A stretch of DNA of 46,014 nt, from contig NZ_QEXL01000021.1 in assembly GCF_003311635.1 (NCBI RefSeq), positions 1 through 46,014 of the forward strand, given 5' to 3'. The stretch is from Novacetimonas cocois. Its GTDB lineage: Bacteria > Pseudomonadota > Alphaproteobacteria > Acetobacterales > Acetobacteraceae. A program made the translations under genes and the position numbers. Numbering within the stretch: position 1 is the stretch's first letter; each line of letters opens with the position of its first letter. Of the stretch, positions 27,525-36,026 are shown piece by piece. The notes beneath the pieces are model-generated. The model searched no databases. It was not told the origin of the DNA and worked only from the letters and a program-made list of their open reading frames with translations.

Positions 27525-28865
27525 TCAGTCGCGCTCATGCACCAGCCGACCCGCGACATAGGTGGCGCGAACGCTGCGGTCGTCCCCCAGCATCATGAGC
27601 GAGAACAGCAGGTCGCTGATCGAATCGCATGACTGGACCCGCAATGCCTGCAACGGCGTCGCCGCGGGGTCGAGGATGCACAGGTCCGCCTCCATCCCCG
27701 GCGCGATCGTCCCGATCCTGTGATCGAGGTGCAGCGCACGCGCCCCGCCCGCCGTCGCCAGCCAGAAGGCCTGTATTGGATGCAGGCGATGGCCCGTTCC
27801 CTGCGCGACCTTGTAGGCTTCGTTAAGGCTCTGCAGCTGTGACAGGCTGGTGCCCGCGCCGATGTCGGTTCCCAGCCCGACCCGGACCGGGCGTTTCGGG
27901 TCGAGGGCATCGAACAGCCGGAAGCTGCCACTGCCGAGGAACAGGTTGGAGGTCGGGCAATGGGCCAGCGCGCATCCGGCATGATGGCAGGTCGTCAGGT
28001 CCTGTTCATCGACATGGATCGCATGGCCCAGGATGGCGCGCGGACGCACAAGGCCGGCATGCGCGTACACGTCGAGATAGGAGCGGCGCGCCGGGAACAG
28101 GGTGCGTACCCATTCGACCTCGGCCAGGTTTTCCGCAAGGTGCGTCTGCATGAAAAGCGTGTCGTCATGGGCAAGCAGGGCGCCGGCAAGTTCAAGCTGC
28201 CCTTCGCTGCTGGTGGGGGCGAAGCGTGGGGTCACGGCATACATCTGCCGCCCGCGCCCGTGCCAGCGGCGTATCAGCGCGAGGGAGTCGTCATATCCGC
28301 CCTGTGCCGTATCGCGCAGGGCAGGGGGCGCATTGCGGTCCATCAGGACCTTTCCGGCGATCATGAGGGTATCGAGACGTTCTGATTCGCGAAAGAACGC
28401 CTCGACCGACTGGGGATGGACCGTGCAGAACACGGCCGCCGTCGTCGTGCCGCACCGCAGCAGTTCGGTCAGGAACCGTCGCGCGATATCCTGCGCATAG
28501 ACCGGATCGCCAAAACGGCTTTCGGTCGGGAAGGTATAGCGTTCCAGCCATTCCAGCAGCTGTTCGCCATAGGCGGCGATCATCGGCAGCTGCGGATAAT
28601 GGACATGCGTGTCGATGAAGCCGGCTGAAATCAGGCTGTCGGGATAATGCACGATGCGGGCGTCGGGTGGCAGGTCGGGATGGACGTCCACATACGCGCC
28701 GAGCGTGACGATCCGTCCGTCGCGGATGACGACCGCGCCGTCTTCCTCATGATACAGCGCGAGGAGCGGATCGCAGGTGAAAGGGTTGTCGCGAAACGTG
28801 ACGACCCGCCCCCGCAGGACCAGGGTTTCAGGGTGCAGGGGTTTGGTCGGGTGCGTCTGTGTCAT
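27525..28865 (-). CDS. guaD: Guanine deaminase
   Basis: GuaD hydrolyses guanine to xanthine and ammonia in purine salvage and breakdown. The 446-residue amidohydrolase shows the metal site FIDTHVHYPQ near residue 83, the fold's QTHLAEN near 240, HAIHVDEQDL near 278 and the HCPTSNLFLGSGSF signature near 303, which marks guanine deaminase among related amidohydrolases. LGTDIGAGTSLS follows with the metal-binding Asp. The length is typical. It lies 78 nt downstream of an FUSC-type transporter gene on the same strand. Confidence 0.93.
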   Translation of the reverse strand: MTQTHPTKPLHPETLVLRGRVVTFRDNPFTCDPLLALYHEEDGAVVIRDGRIVTLGAYVDVHPDLPPDARIVHYPDSLISAGFIDTHVHYPQLPMIAAYGEQLLEWLERYTFPTESRFGDPVYAQDIARRFLTELLRCGTTTAAVFCTVHPQSVEAFFRESERLDTLMIAGKVLMDRNAPPALRDTAQGGYDDSLALIRRWHGRGRQMYAVTPRFAPTSSEGQLELAGALLAHDDTLFMQTHLAENLAEVEWVRTLFPARRSYLDVYAHAGLVRPRAILGHAIHVDEQDLTTCHHAGCALAHCPTSNLFLGSGSFRLFDALDPKRPVRVGLGTDIGAGTSLSQLQSLNEAYKVAQGTGHRLHPIQAFWLATAGGARALHLDHRIGTIAPGMEADLCILDPAATPLQALRVQSCDSISDLLFSLMMLGDDRSVRATYVAGRLVHERD

Positions 28866-28943
28866 CTGGCCCTGGTCGCTGGTGCGGGTATGGAACGGCG
28901 GCCCTCAGCCTTTCGTGCGCATCACGGGCCGTCGTTCGTGTTC

Positions 28944-31142
28944 CTAACCGATCATCTCGCTGGAGCGATAGGGCTGCGATGCGTCAAGGAAGGCGGCATT
29001 GGCATCAAGTTCGTAAGAGATGACCAGAAGATAGGCAATGGCGCGTGTCATCTCCACACGGGCGGTGATGTTGGTTTCCTTGGCCTCCAGCATCCGCAGC
29101 GCGCGCGTGGCGTTGCGGGCGACCCGCGCCGTGCGGCCGTAACGGCCACTGAACTGCGCCATGCGATGCAGGAACAGCGAAATCGCGCGGTTGGCGGACT
29201 CCGGCAGCTGGCTGCGTTCGAGGACGACGCGCAGGCGGATGATGTTCAGCCCGATCGTCATGGCGGACAGCGTGCCCTGCAGATAGGCCTCGATCGTGGG
29301 GGAGGGAGTGGGGCCCGCATGGCGGATCAGGCGGGAGAAACGGTCGGTGTTGCGTCCGATCCACGCCCGTGCCTGCGGCAGCGGATTGGCCGAAGCCAGG
29401 TGCCGCAGGTCATGCAGCGTGCGGTTGCGCATGCGCCAGCGTTCCTCGTCGCTGTTGAACGGCAGCACGGCGCGGAAGATCAGGACCGCGAAGCCGATGC
29501 TGCACAGCAGGGCGAACGAGGCATTGAAATAGGCGATTTCGTTCAGGCGGGTCTGGTTGCCCGGACCGACAAGGTTGGGCAGGAACAGGGAATATGACGC
29601 CGCCGCCCCGGCCGTGGCGGGATTGCGCGCGGCAAGGCCGCCGGCAATCATCGGCAGGGCCAGGATAGCCGCCAGCATTTCGAATTCCGCCGGTCGCGGC
29701 AGGAACAGCAGCACCAGGAAGGCCGATACGAACACGGCCCAGCACGCGCCGCGCAGGAAGTTCATGGTGCCCAGGACCGGGTTTTCGCGCGTGGCGAACA
29801 GGCCGCATGTCACGGCCACCATTGTGATGAACCCGATGCCGTTCGACCATGCCGTGACTTCCCATATCAGCGCGGATGTCCCGATCGCAACGGCGGCGCG
29901 GACGCCATTATACAGCGCCTCCTTGAAATCGCGGTGGGCCTGCAGGCGGAAATGGAAATGATCGCCCCGGATTTCGTGCTGGCTAGCGTCGAATTCCTCG
30001 ATCGCCTGTTCCAGTTCCCCCAGAAGCTCGTCCAGCGCGTTATGCAGGATGCGGCAGTTGAGCAGGCGCTCGATGGTTTCGGTATCGTGTGGCTCCGTCG
30101 CGCTGAGTTCCTCCGTCAGGGCGTCGATGATGCGCTGGCGGCATACGCTGCGCAGATCCTGAAGGTCGCTCAGCAGCTGCGGTATCTGCGCATCGGATTC
30201 CAGGCGGGCGGGCAGGCCCAGCAGGTAGGTGCGGGTCAGCAGGCTGGTTTCGGTAAAGACGGGGTTGATCGTGCCCAGCGCCTTGATGCGCGCCATCATC
30301 CCCAACCCGCGCGACAGCAGGACCGACACTGCCGCCAGTGCCGCGCGCGCATGATCGCCCTCATGCCCGTGGGGGCCCATCTCGACCTCACTGAACTCGA
30401 TCTGGTCGTTGATGGACAGGATGGTGCCGAACAGGGCGCGCGAACGCACGAAGGCTTCCTCGTCGCCTGCCAGAAGGTTGGCGACCGCCTGTGTCGAGGT
30501 ACTCAGCGCCGTCTGGATTTTCTGCCGCATGTTCTTTTTCGCGGCAGAGGCAAGGTTATGCGCGAACAGGACCGCGACAAGCGTCTCGCACGAGATGCCC
30601 AGCACGATATAGGTCGTGCGCGACATCGTTATCATGAAGATGTTGTCGGGATCCTGACTGGCCGCCAGTGCGATGATGGCACAGGTATAGCCCGACAGCA
30701 CCAGCGCATAGGACCGGAAATTGCGCACCAGCGTCGCGCATCCGCAGCATATCCCGATCCAGATGCTCAGCGCCGGAAAGAACAGCCACGGCGCCTGTGG
30801 AAAGGAGCAGACGATCACCACGGCGCTGATCGCCCCGAGCGCCGTGCCCACAAGGCGCCATCGCGCCTTTGACAGGCTTTCCCCGCGCGATCCCTGCGCC
30901 ACGATCCAGACCGTCATGGCGGCCCAGGGCGGGCTGTCGAGTTCCATCCACATCGCGATGGTCAGTGCCATCAGCGCCGCGAAGGTCGTGCGCAGGGCAA
31001 AGGCCAGTGCCTCTGGCGTGGGGGCGTAGAGCCATTTCAGGCGGCTCATGCGGTTGTAGCCGGGAGGGGAGAGAATCGAAAAATCTCGTCCGCGAAAGAC
31101 GCGCGCGATAAGGGAGGGAACTATCTTCAGGTCAGCTGGCAC
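28944..31142 (-). CDS. FUSC-family inner-membrane protein (aromatic acid exporter-like)
   Basis: The 732-residue product fits the fusaric-acid-resistance/AaeB type family, whose members export aromatic acids or other toxic organic acids across the inner membrane. Two hydrophobic blocks are visible, at about residues 50-210 and 400-540, each with several membrane segments and each followed by a long soluble helical region. The motif PPWAAMTVWIVAQGSRG in the first block is typical of the family. The substrate cannot be told. The frame starts with a GTG at 31142 that has GGAAG 8 nt upstream; an ATG at 31049 is an alternative and begins nearer the first membrane segment. It probably shares a transcript with guaD. 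Confidence 0.82.
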   Translation of the reverse strand: MPADLKIVPSLIARVFRGRDFSILSPPGYNRMSRLKWLYAPTPEALAFALRTTFAALMALTIAMWMELDSPPWAAMTVWIVAQGSRGESLSKARWRLVGTALGAISAVVIVCSFPQAPWLFFPALSIWIGICCGCATLVRNFRSYALVLSGYTCAIIALAASQDPDNIFMITMSRTTYIVLGISCETLVAVLFAHNLASAAKKNMRQKIQTALSTSTQAVANLLAGDEEAFVRSRALFGTILSINDQIEFSEVEMGPHGHEGDHARAALAAVSVLLSRGLGMMARIKALGTINPVFTETSLLTRTYLLGLPARLESDAQIPQLLSDLQDLRSVCRQRIIDALTEELSATEPHDTETIERLLNCRILHNALDELLGELEQAIEEFDASQHEIRGDHFHFRLQAHRDFKEALYNGVRAAVAIGTSALIWEVTAWSNGIGFITMVAVTCGLFATRENPVLGTMNFLRGACWAVFVSAFLVLLFLPRPAEFEMLAAILALPMIAGGLAARNPATAGAAASYSLFLPNLVGPGNQTRLNEIAYFNASFALLCSIGFAVLIFRAVLPFNSDEERWRMRNRTLHDLRHLASANPLPQARAWIGRNTDRFSRLIRHAGPTPSPTIEAYLQGTLSAMTIGLNIIRLRVVLERSQLPESANRAISLFLHRMAQFSGRYGRTARVARNATRALRMLEAKETNITARVEMTRAIAYLLVISYELDANAAFLDASQPYRSSEMIG

Positions 31143-31325
31143 AATATGCGGCTTCCGGCGGTAGCGGTACTGGGGGCGGTTCCTTGATAAACCAAGATCG
31201 CGGCAGGTAACGGTGCCGGGAGCGCATATCAGTCATTGGCTTTCCTCGTGGCAGGGCCGGGCTGCATGCCACATGAAAGAAAACAGCCCTTTATTTGTTC
31301 CATCCGTGGATGAATGGGATACGGG

Positions 31326-32564
31326 TCACGACGAAATCAGGCTGCGGGCAAGGCGCAGATCCTCCACAAACCGTGCATATTCGCGTTCCCGTGCCTCGGC
31401 CGTGGGCTGACGCAGCAGGAATGATGGATGCACCGTCACCAGTCCCTGTGTCACGTCATCAAGCGGGATCGGATGTGATCTCTCCCGTCCTATAACGACA
31501 GGGCGTTGCAGGATTGCACTGGCCGCAGTCGCGCCAAGCATGACCAGAAGGCGCGGTCGGACCAGCCGGCGCTCCGCCTGCAGCCATGGCGCACAGGCCC
31601 TGATTTCCTCCACCCCGGCTTTCTGATGGATGCGTCGGCCATTGCGCCTGAAAAATTTGAAATGCTTGACCGTGTTCGTCACGTAAACGTCGTCGCGCGC
31701 GATGCCGACCTCCTGCAGGGCGCGATCGAACAGCTGTCCCGCAGGCCCGACAAAGGGGCGGCCGATCAGATCCTCCTGATCTCCCGGCTGTTCGCCCACG
31801 AACATGAGGGAGGCGGTCGCGCTGCCTTCGCCAAAGACGGTCTGGGTCGCGTGATGCGCCATGGGGCAGATCAGGCAGGATCGGGCGGTTTCCGCCACGG
31901 CGGGCAGGGAAGTGATGCGTTCGATGTCCATCCCCTCCACCAGCGTCAGGGCAGGAGGGGGAAAGGAGTCCGGGCTGGCATCGCGTAACGCGCCTTCCAG
32001 ATGGAGCGCATCGCCATCCCATCGCATCGTGCGGTCGCCCATTTCGAGGCGCCATGGCTGGAACGAAAGCTGCAGCGTGATGAAACGTGCGTTGCATTCG
32101 GGGACGCAGCTGGCCGGTGCGTCGCAGGTACCTTCCCACGTGCCCGTGCCCCCGTCATGGCGCAGTTGCGCGGCAAGGGCACGTAGCGCCCGCGTATCGT
32201 CGCGCACGCCTTCGGCCAGAGCCTCGGCCCGGGCGATGTCCGGGGCGGGGGCGCTGTCGTGCTGTCCGTTCCTGCCGGCAACGTGGTGCGCGATCAGGCT
32301 GTAGGCCAGTCCGAACCGGTCGGGCGCCTGCGTCTGGAGCACATCGCCCGCCAGTTGCATGACAGCGCGTGAAACGCCAAAGGTCGCGTGGGGCGCGGGG
32401 CTGTCCGCCAGCGGCGTCGCAAGGCCGGGTGTCCCGACGGGTGCCGCCGGGTCCTGGATGTCCCACACGATGTCTTCGGGCCTGATGCCGTGCAGGATCA
32501 GGGTGCGCGTGGCATTGCGCCAGGTCGCGAAATCCAGACAGTGGGCCAGAAGAACGGTGGGCAT
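31326..32564 (-). CDS. UdgX-type uracil-DNA-binding protein with degenerate N-terminal DUF4130-like domain
   Basis: UdgX is a family-4-related uracil-DNA glycosylase that removes uracil but stays covalently bound to the DNA through a histidine. Residues 225-412 form the UDG domain: GEQPGDQED at 258-266, the KHFKFFRRNGRRIH segment at 300-313 with the UdgX-specific R-loop and His313 as the likely covalent residue, and VTVHPSFLLR near 377-386. Cysteines at 230, 233 and 324 may serve an iron-sulfur cluster. Residues 1-205 resemble the DUF4130 DNA-metabolism domain that is fused to UdgX in many proteobacteria, but are shorter and poorly conserved. The ATG at 32564 has AGGG 8 nt upstream. It follows the DUF442 gene by 49 nt. 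Confidence 0.88.
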   Translation of the reverse strand: MPTVLLAHCLDFATWRNATRTLILHGIRPEDIVWDIQDPAAPVGTPGLATPLADSPAPHATFGVSRAVMQLAGDVLQTQAPDRFGLAYSLIAHHVAGRNGQHDSAPAPDIARAEALAEGVRDDTRALRALAAQLRHDGGTGTWEGTCDAPASCVPECNARFITLQLSFQPWRLEMGDRTMRWDGDALHLEGALRDASPDSFPPPALTLVEGMDIERITSLPAVAETARSCLICPMAHHATQTVFGEGSATASLMFVGEQPGDQEDLIGRPFVGPAGQLFDRALQEVGIARDDVYVTNTVKHFKFFRRNGRRIHQKAGVEEIRACAPWLQAERRLVRPRLLVMLGATAASAILQRPVVIGRERSHPIPLDDVTQGLVTVHPSFLLRQPTAEAREREYARFVEDLRLARSLISS

Positions 32565-32613
32565 GACAGGAACCCTGCGCGGTGTCGGATAAGGCGGTGC
32601 AGACAGGTAAGGA

Positions 32614-32949
32614 TCAGCCCTGCCGGGCGAGGGTCCACAACTGTCCCACCCGGTTGCCCGAGCGGCAGTAGCCCAGGATGGGACCGTCCATTTCCTCAAG
32701 CGCCCTGCGCATTTCCGTCACCTCATGCTGCGTGACCTGTCCCGGCACGACAGGCAGGAATGCGAACTGCAGGCCGGCGGCCAGCGTGGCGTCCTTCAGG
32801 CTTTCCGCGGTTGGCTGACCGTATTCCTCCCCGTCGGGGCGCATGCAGATGATGCCGCGGAAACCCTGTCGGACAATTTCCGGCAGGTCGGCAGGCGTGA
32901 TCTGCGAGGCAGCGGTGAAATCGGGGCTGAGAGGATAGAGTTGCATCAT
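32614..32949 (-). CDS. DUF442 / TIGR01244-type phosphatase-like protein
   Basis: The 111-residue product fits the small dual-specificity-phosphatase-like domain found alone or fused to persulfide dioxygenase (the BLH proteins of sulfide-responsive operons). It shows the FRGIICMRPDGEE motif near 30-42 and the active-site loop YCRSGNR near 94-100, a CX5R-type P-loop. It has no dioxygenase or rhodanese domain here. The ATG has AGGA 6 nt upstream. It is divergent from an ArsR-family regulator across a repeat-rich AT-rich spacer, an arrangement like bigR-blh. The substrate is unknown. Confidence 0.85.
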   Translation of the reverse strand: MMQLYPLSPDFTAASQITPADLPEIVRQGFRGIICMRPDGEEYGQPTAESLKDATLAAGLQFAFLPVVPGQVTQHEVTEMRRALEEMDGPILGYCRSGNRVGQLWTLARQG

Positions 32950-33257
32950 ATTGATCCTGATGGGATAGGGGCCGCGAGTTTGTCCTGATATGCCTCCTTT
33001 CGTGGAGAAGGGGCAAATGGTTAATAAATTAATATATTCGTGTATGTAAAATAATCCTTATGTCGTGTAAACTTTATGGTCGCAAACGACATATTCATAT
33101 CGTGGGTACGATGTCCTTCATCAAAGCATGCACGTGGAAAAGATATTGGGAAAGATATTCAGGGGTGCAGGCGGCTTTGCATGCGGACGGCGCGCCGATA
33201 GGGAATGGCTCTTTCTTTTTTCTGATGCCGAGTGCGGCAGTATTACGGTAACCGATC
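32950..33257. promoter_or_regulatory. AT-rich divergent regulatory region with inverted and direct repeats
   Basis: This 308-base spacer between the DUF442 gene and the ArsR gene has no convincing coding sequence. It contains an AT-rich tract near 33021-33038, a perfect 8-bp inverted repeat TATGTCGT/ACGACATA (33059-33066 and 33086-33093), a smaller inverted repeat ATCGT/ACGAT (33099-33103 and 33108-33112), and a direct repeat AAAGATATT (33139 and 33151). These are candidate operators for the neighbouring ArsR protein. Confidence 0.55.
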
Positions 33258-33689
33258 ATGAATGCGATAGTAGAAAACCTTCCGCGCACGCGGGGGGCTG
33301 CCGAACTTCTGGCCCAGCGCCTGCGTCTTTTCGCACAGCCCCAGCGGCTTCTTGTGCTGGCCACCCTGCTGGAGGGGGAAAAGAGCGTCGGGCAGATCGA
33401 AAGCGCGACAAGTATAGGGCAGCCGACATTGAGCCAGCAGCTGGCGGAACTGCGCCGCGCGGAAATAGTCGTCACCCGCAAGGAAGCGCGGCAGGTCATC
33501 TACCGGATCATCACCGATGAAGAAGCGACGCGCATCCGTTTCATGTTTTCGATAATGGATCCATCGGTTGATATCCATGAGATCATGGCGAAGGTCGGTG
33601 AAGACGCCATTGAGGAGATGAATACAGATGTTTCGCGCCCCTGTGTGGTCTCGGCGGCGCGTTTCGTGCGTATTTCTTCACCGGAATAG
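33258..33689 (+). CDS. ArsR-family transcriptional regulator
   Basis: The 143-residue product is a winged-helix repressor of the ArsR/SmtB class, closest in character to the BigR/YgaV/SqrR branch. Residues 20-95 hold the DNA-binding domain, with the recognition helix QPTLSQQLAELRRAEIV and the wing RKEARQVIYRI. The persulfide-sensing cysteines of BigR/SqrR are not present at the expected places; the only cysteine is near residue 129 in the C-terminal tail. A sulfide role is therefore only suggested by the divergent DUF442 gene. The ribosome-binding site is weak. Confidence 0.88.
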   Translation: MNAIVENLPRTRGAAELLAQRLRLFAQPQRLLVLATLLEGEKSVGQIESATSIGQPTLSQQLAELRRAEIVVTRKEARQVIYRIITDEEATRIRFMFSIMDPSVDIHEIMAKVGEDAIEEMNTDVSRPCVVSAARFVRISSPE

Positions 33690-34075
33690 CGAAACATTCC
33701 CGTCATTCCCGATGTTATGACATGGCTGTGCGCGGATGGTTGCTGTCGCGGGGCTGGAACTGAATAATCGTTATTTCGGCATCTTCCCGGTGTTACATCC
33801 GGTTTCAATATGAAAATGTAATTTATAATTCAGACCTCCCGGATTGCCTGCGCCAACAGAGCATACGCCATGAAAAGCACTGTCGCATGGGATGCCAGAG
33901 TGACCGTTTCGTGAGGGAGGTGGGATGTTTATTGGGCATATTTCCTTATTTTAATTTGATTTTGGATGAAACGAGTATTGTATCCGGTGCTTTTATTGGC
34001 TACTGCGTATTCGGGGCGGGGATGGTGCCTGTATTGAAACGGCATTCGTCACGATTAAAGAATTGGAATAGAATT
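33690..34075. other. AT-rich leader region before the MucR-type gene, no gene seen
   Basis: These 386 bases between the ArsR gene and the MucR gene show no supported gene. An in-frame upstream extension of the MucR reading frame to 33887 exists, but it has no MucR character and is AT-rich. A short direct repeat CATTCCCG occurs near 33700. A weak promoter-like pair TTGATT/TGTATC lies near 33956-33984. Ros/MucR proteins commonly repress themselves at such AT-rich leaders. Confidence 0.5.
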
Positions 34076-34540
34076 ATGTCTGACGCTGAGCAGGATTTCT
34101 CTTTTCTTGAACTGACCACGCAGATCGTGTCAGCTCATGTCTCAAATAATGCCGTGGGAGCAGATACTGTTCCGGATCTTATCAAGCAGGTCTATCAGGC
34201 CCTGACCTCGCTGGACCAGCCGGCGGTGGAACCTGAAAAGCTGCAGCCTGCCGTGCCGATCAAGCGTTCCGTTTTCCCCGACTATATCGTCTGCCTTGAG
34301 GATGGAAAGAAGCTCAAGATGCTCAAGCGGCATCTGCAGAGCGCCTATGGCATGACCCCTGAACAGTATCGGGAGCGCTGGGGCCTGCCGAGCGATTATC
34401 CAATGGTCGCCCCCAACTATGCCGAGCGCCGCTCCACGCTGGCGCGTGAAATCGGTCTGGGACGCAAGATTACGGCCGCATCCGCCGAGACCCCCGTTGA
34501 GGCCCCGGCCAAGCAGCGTCGCGGGCGCAAGTCCGCCTGA
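34076..34540 (+). CDS. MucR/Ros-family transcriptional regulator
   Basis: Ros/MucR proteins are global, often H-NS-like silencers in alphaproteobacteria. The 154-residue product has the acidic N-terminal oligomerisation part, the zinc-finger-like core IVCLEDGKKLKMLKRHL at 71-87 and the conserved GMTPEQYRERWGLPSDYPMVAPNY at 92-115, then a basic tail ending RRGRKSA that resembles an AT-hook. The finger has Cys73, Asp76 and His86 but lacks a second histidine, so it may bind zinc weakly or not at all; zinc-independent Ros homologues are known from Mesorhizobium. The ATG at 34076 is where similarity begins. Confidence 0.93.
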   Translation: MSDAEQDFSFLELTTQIVSAHVSNNAVGADTVPDLIKQVYQALTSLDQPAVEPEKLQPAVPIKRSVFPDYIVCLEDGKKLKMLKRHLQSAYGMTPEQYRERWGLPSDYPMVAPNYAERRSTLAREIGLGRKITAASAETPVEAPAKQRRGRKSA

Positions 34541-35631
34541 TTGATGCCGGTCCGACCGTGGACTTCTGCCGCTGTTTTCTTTCATGGAAAGAGTGTTTGA
34601 AGACAGCCGGCCGATAGAAATGGTAAAAGCTCCTGGGCGCTGCTTTTTTTTTAAGGCAGCGCCCATGGAAGCTTTTTTTGATTGCCTGATGTTTCACAGG
34701 AATTTTTAAAAAATCCCTGATCCTTCCATGAATTATAAAAAACATGGAAGATGATGCTGATGTGATGGTAACCCGCCTGGTTCCAGGGGGATGTCTGTTA
34801 CTTCATCGTATTGTTTTGGTCGGCATGTCCGCCCGCAGTCTGCGGACGGATCGGGTGAATGGGGTCGGCCTGTTCCCTGTCAGTATATCATCAATAACGT
34901 AATCGCCCGATATATCATTGGCATGTGGGGTCTGAGGCGCGCGGGCAGTCGTGATCCCATGATGTATGGCGGGACACCGGCGTGACGTCATGGCTGGATG
35001 CGACCAACGGAAATCGACCCTGTTTCGATGGAAATCCCCTCCGGGTCAGCGAGTTACATGATCACAGTTTTGGCATCGTTCTGATCCCGCATCATTCTGG
35101 ATTACCGGGTGCGAACAAGGGGACTTCGTGCGGAACGCGGGTATTCTCCGGGCCTGCCCGAGCGGGGCAGGGGATTGATGCGCCTGTCTTTCGGTACAAT
35201 GAAGGAACAGCAGCTGTTATCGGGCGCGTATCGATCGTCGTCGGGGGGAATGGTTGGTGTTGCAGGATATGATTTGTGGCTTCTATGATTGTCTGTCCGC
35301 TGGCTGATGCAGGGATGCCTGTCGCCTTGTGACAGGATGATGGAAGTGACAGGCGCTCGTTTCTATGCTGGTGCGCGGGCCATGTCCCTTGGATGATCGG
35401 GTAAATCCGGTGGATGGTGCATGCTCCCATCCAGCGGGGAATAGCCCGGTCATGGATGTGAAACCGGATACTTCATTTCATCTTGACGGGAGGCTGCATC
35501 TGTTGGGAAGTGTCAGTGGCCTTGTTACGAAGGCGGATCGTATGAATGGCCTTTTTCAACAGGATACGGACCTTGACGAAGCCGTTGCGATCTGGAAACC
35601 TTAATTTACATTAAATATAGAGGGAAGCAGG
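34541..35631. other. 1.1-kb region between mucR and ihfB without a convincing gene
   Basis: Only short frames of doubtful quality lie here (up to about 96 codons, with no known family and no clear ribosome-binding sites). Visible structures are a terminator after mucR, four CATGGAA motifs within 34583-34750, a hairpin CTTCCATG/CATGGAAG (34723-34750), a hairpin around CCGCAGTCTGCGG near 34832-34844, and a GC-rich hairpin CCTGCCC/GGGCAGG near 35153-35171. The base composition is lower in GC than the rest. Regulatory RNA or decayed genes are possible. Confidence 0.45.
34635..34679 (+). terminator. Hairpin terminator after mucR
   Basis: A perfect 9-bp stem GGGCGCTGC (34635-34643) and GCAGCGCCC (34656-34664) encloses a T-rich 12-nt loop and is followed, after 8 nt, by a run of seven T (34673-34679). 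The T run is displaced from the stem, so termination may be imperfect. Confidence 0.6.
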
Positions 35632-35928
35632 ATGACCAAATCGGAGTTGATTGCCGAACTTGCCGCAGCCAATCCACATCTTCCCGCTCGTGATATAGAG
35701 CAGATTGTCCAGACGATATTTCATGAAATCAGCGCCGCGCTGGCGCGTGGCGATCGCGTCGAATTACGTGGTTTTGGTGCGTTTACGGTAAAGAAACGCG
35801 ATTCCCGTACCGGTCGCAATCCGCGTACTGGTGAAATCGTTGCTGTCGAGGAAAAGGTGGTCCCATTTTTCAAGGCAGGCAAGGAACTGCGTGAACGGGT
35901 CAACCATCAGGGCGGCGCGGAGGCCTGA
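35632..35928 (+). CDS. ihfB: Integration host factor subunit beta
   Basis: IHF is a heterodimer that bends DNA at specific sites and organises the nucleoid. The 98-residue product starts [11 protein letters not shown] and continues [17 protein letters not shown], which are typical IHF-beta sequences. It has the DNA-binding arm [22 protein letters not shown] at 46-67 with the intercalating proline. Alpha subunits start differently, so beta is assigned. The gene has GAGGGAAG upstream of the ATG and a strong terminator downstream, so it is a single-gene transcript. Confidence 0.95.
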   Translation: MTKSELIAELAAANPHLPARDIEQIVQTIFHEISAALARGDRVELRGFGAFTVKKRDSRTGRNPRTGEIVAVEEKVVPFFKAGKELRERVNHQGGAEA

Positions 35929-35966
35929 ATTTTATTTACCAACGCTTCTTCCCCCATCAGGAAACG

Positions 35967-36001
35967 AAAAAAGGCTCTGTGTCACTGACAAAGCCTTTTT
36001 T
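35967..36001. terminator. Bidirectional terminator between ihfB and the LysR gene
   Basis: AAAAAAGGCT (35967-35976) pairs with AGCCTTTTTT (35992-36001). An inner GTC/GAC pairing closes the loop. Because the arms carry A and T runs, it can end transcripts from both convergent genes. Confidence 0.88.
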
Positions 36002-36026
36002 CACATGACCGGGTTTTTTGCGCAGG

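Noticed and set aside
32614-32949. Full BLH persulfide dioxygenase
   Set aside because: Only the DUF442 domain of 111 residues is present; no metallo-beta-lactamase domain follows, as the next gene is UdgX.
33060-33251. 63-codon frame in the DUF442-ArsR spacer
   Set aside because: It covers the repeats and AT-rich tract, has no clear ribosome-binding site and no domain.
34791-35604. Short frames of 64 to 96 codons between mucR and ihfB
   Set aside because: No ribosome-binding site, no recognisable family and mixed composition; kept only as a gene-free region.
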